The notes under the pieces were generated by a model, which searched no databases, was not told where the DNA came from, and saw only the letters and a program-made list of their open reading frames with translations. This document shows, in pieces, positions 4,791 to 5,149 of a stretch of DNA of 5,149 bases. Made by a program: the position numbers and the translations under genes. The first letter of the stretch is position 1, and the number at the start of each line of letters is the position of its first letter. Source of the stretch: an uncultured Collinsella sp. (GTDB lineage: Bacteria; Actinomycetota; Coriobacteriia; Coriobacteriales; Coriobacteriaceae). The DNA lies in NCBI GenBank assembly GCA_902494135.1, contig CABUSE010000100.1, forward strand, positions 1 through 5,149, read 5' to 3'.

Positions 4791-5071
4791 AAACCCGCAT
4801 GCGGATTTCCGTTGCGGGCGCTTCCCATCGCCGGGGCGTGCCCGGGAGCATCCGGCATGCGGCCTTTGCGGCGCTCGGTCATGTGCAAGACGGGCGGTCG
4901 GGCCTGTAGGGCGCATCAGTTGCCCCTCGCCTCGGCATGTCTTCTCTCCACGCCATGTACCTGCTGCTGAGCCTGCCTGCCAGATGATTGGAAGCAACAG
5001 CGTAAATCCCATCACGCCAACATCCCGGCGATCGCCGGGGCCTGTATACCTATATGAGAGGAGAGGGGTAT
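4791..5071 (+). other. Long hairpin-rich leader or unrecognised RNA upstream of nifJ
   Basis: About 280 bases contain no convincing gene. Several foldable elements lie in series: CCCGCA (4794-4799) with TGCGGG (4813-4818) plus an inner CGG/CCG stem and ATTT loop; CCGGG/CCCGG at 4831-4845; GATG-ATT (4983-4989) with AAT-CC-CATC (5005-5013), a 7-bp stem with a two-base bulge; the palindrome at 5024-5039; and the start-codon hairpin at 5042-5075. A possible long-range helix joins GTTGC (4919-4923) to GCAAC (4994-4998). GCATGCGG occurs twice (4797-4804, 4855-4862) and CGGCATG twice (4853-4859, 4933-4939). I looked for hallmarks of TPP, cobalamin and FMN riboswitches, SRP RNA, RNase P RNA, tmRNA and tRNA and saw none. 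A cis-acting nifJ leader is the simplest reading; a separate small RNA is the alternative. Confidence 0.4.
5024..5039. repeat. Perfect 16-bp palindrome CCCGGCGATCGCCGGG
   Basis: Both halves are exact reverse complements, so it can be a dimeric protein site in DNA or a 6-bp GC stem with a GATC loop in RNA. It lies 32 bases before the nifJ start, and the start-codon hairpin follows after two bases. No T-run follows, so it is not an intrinsic terminator. Confidence 0.6.
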
Positions 5072-5075
5072 ATGG
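5042..5075 (+). promoter_or_regulatory. Hairpin enclosing the nifJ ribosome-binding site and start codon
   Basis: CTGTATACC (5042-5050) can pair with GGTATATGG (5067-5075): nine pairs including two GU. The Shine-Dalgarno AGGAG (5059-5063) is in the 16-base loop, and the ATG at 5072 is inside the stem. The fold would hide the start codon while leaving the ribosome-binding site exposed. Regulatory use is inferred from geometry; the stem is AU-rich and modest in strength. Confidence 0.4.
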
Positions 5076-5149
5076 CGCGTAAGTTTAAGTCTATGGACGG
5101 CAACGAGGCGGCCGCATATGTTTCGTATGCGTACACCGAGGTAGCGGGA
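5072..5149 (+). CDS. nifJ: Pyruvate:ferredoxin (flavodoxin) oxidoreductase, N-terminus (partial)
   Basis: Only the first 26 codons are in the window. The protein begins MARKFKSMDGNEAAAYVSYA and continues YTEVAG, which matches the conserved opening of NifJ/PFOR (MDGNxAAAYxSYAxT-V-A, leading into the YPITPSS motif that would lie just past the window end). The enzyme converts pyruvate and CoA to acetyl-CoA and CO2, passing electrons to ferredoxin or flavodoxin; it uses thiamine pyrophosphate and three [4Fe-4S] clusters, works in the cytoplasm, is oxygen-sensitive, and is usually about 1,170-1,190 residues in one chain. It fits a fermenting anaerobe. AGGAG at 5059-5063 sits 8 bases before the ATG. 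The gene is separated from the FHA gene by about 450 bases and is almost certainly its own unit. Confidence 0.9.
   Translation, partial: MARKFKSMDGNEAAAYVSYAYTEVAG

Noticed and set aside
4758..4970. 70-codon plus-strand frame in the nifJ leader
   Set aside because: It starts with TTG, has no Shine-Dalgarno, and its Cys/Pro/Arg/Ala-rich product looks like translated structured RNA or spacer.
4791..5023. 6S, SRP, RNase P, tmRNA or tRNA gene in the nifJ leader
   Set aside because: None of the hallmark motifs I know for these RNAs (for example the SRP GGAAGGAAGCAGCC apex or the tRNA T-arm GTTCGA) is present; a covariance search would be needed to be sure for 6S.

Overview
This is high-GC, gene-dense DNA that looks chromosomal. 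The best guess for the source is a gut actinobacterium of the class Coriobacteriia, close to Collinsella. That rests on GC-rich codon use, an anaerobic pyruvate:ferredoxin oxidoreductase gene, and the mix of an actinobacterial-style Ser/Thr kinase with an FHA protein. The placement is inferred from style and from recognising the proteins, not from a search.

Layout, all genes on the + strand. Positions 1-688 hold the end of a YbaB/EbfC-family nucleoid protein gene followed 13 bases later by recR, a classic bacterial pair. Positions 689-933 are a non-coding gap with a 9-bp hairpin, two related GTTGYGCAAC palindromes 73 bp apart, and a textbook intrinsic terminator that ends only three bases before the next ribosome-binding site. 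Positions 934-4622 carry a tight three-gene operon: a secreted or membrane-anchored protein with a long Ser/Gly linker, a Ser/Thr protein kinase with a C-terminal four-helix membrane domain, and a protein with an unknown N-terminal region and a C-terminal FHA domain. The first two genes overlap by ATGA and the last two are 3 bases apart. Positions 4623-5071 are non-coding: a degenerate tandem repeat (27-base period) with inverted repeats, then a long hairpin-rich leader. The first 26 codons of nifJ run from 5072 to the window end.

The likely joint function of the middle genes is trans-membrane phospho-signalling. The first protein would expose a domain outside the membrane, the kinase would sit in the membrane with its catalytic domain in the cytoplasm, and the FHA protein would read phosphothreonines. 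This is inferred from gene order and domain content. Three details set it apart from the standard PknB/PASTA arrangement: the kinase has four membrane helices and no extracellular sensor of its own, its C-lobe carries a large insertion, and the FHA domain appears to lack the usual phosphate-binding Arg of the GR motif. No RNA gene, CRISPR array or insertion sequence is recognisable.
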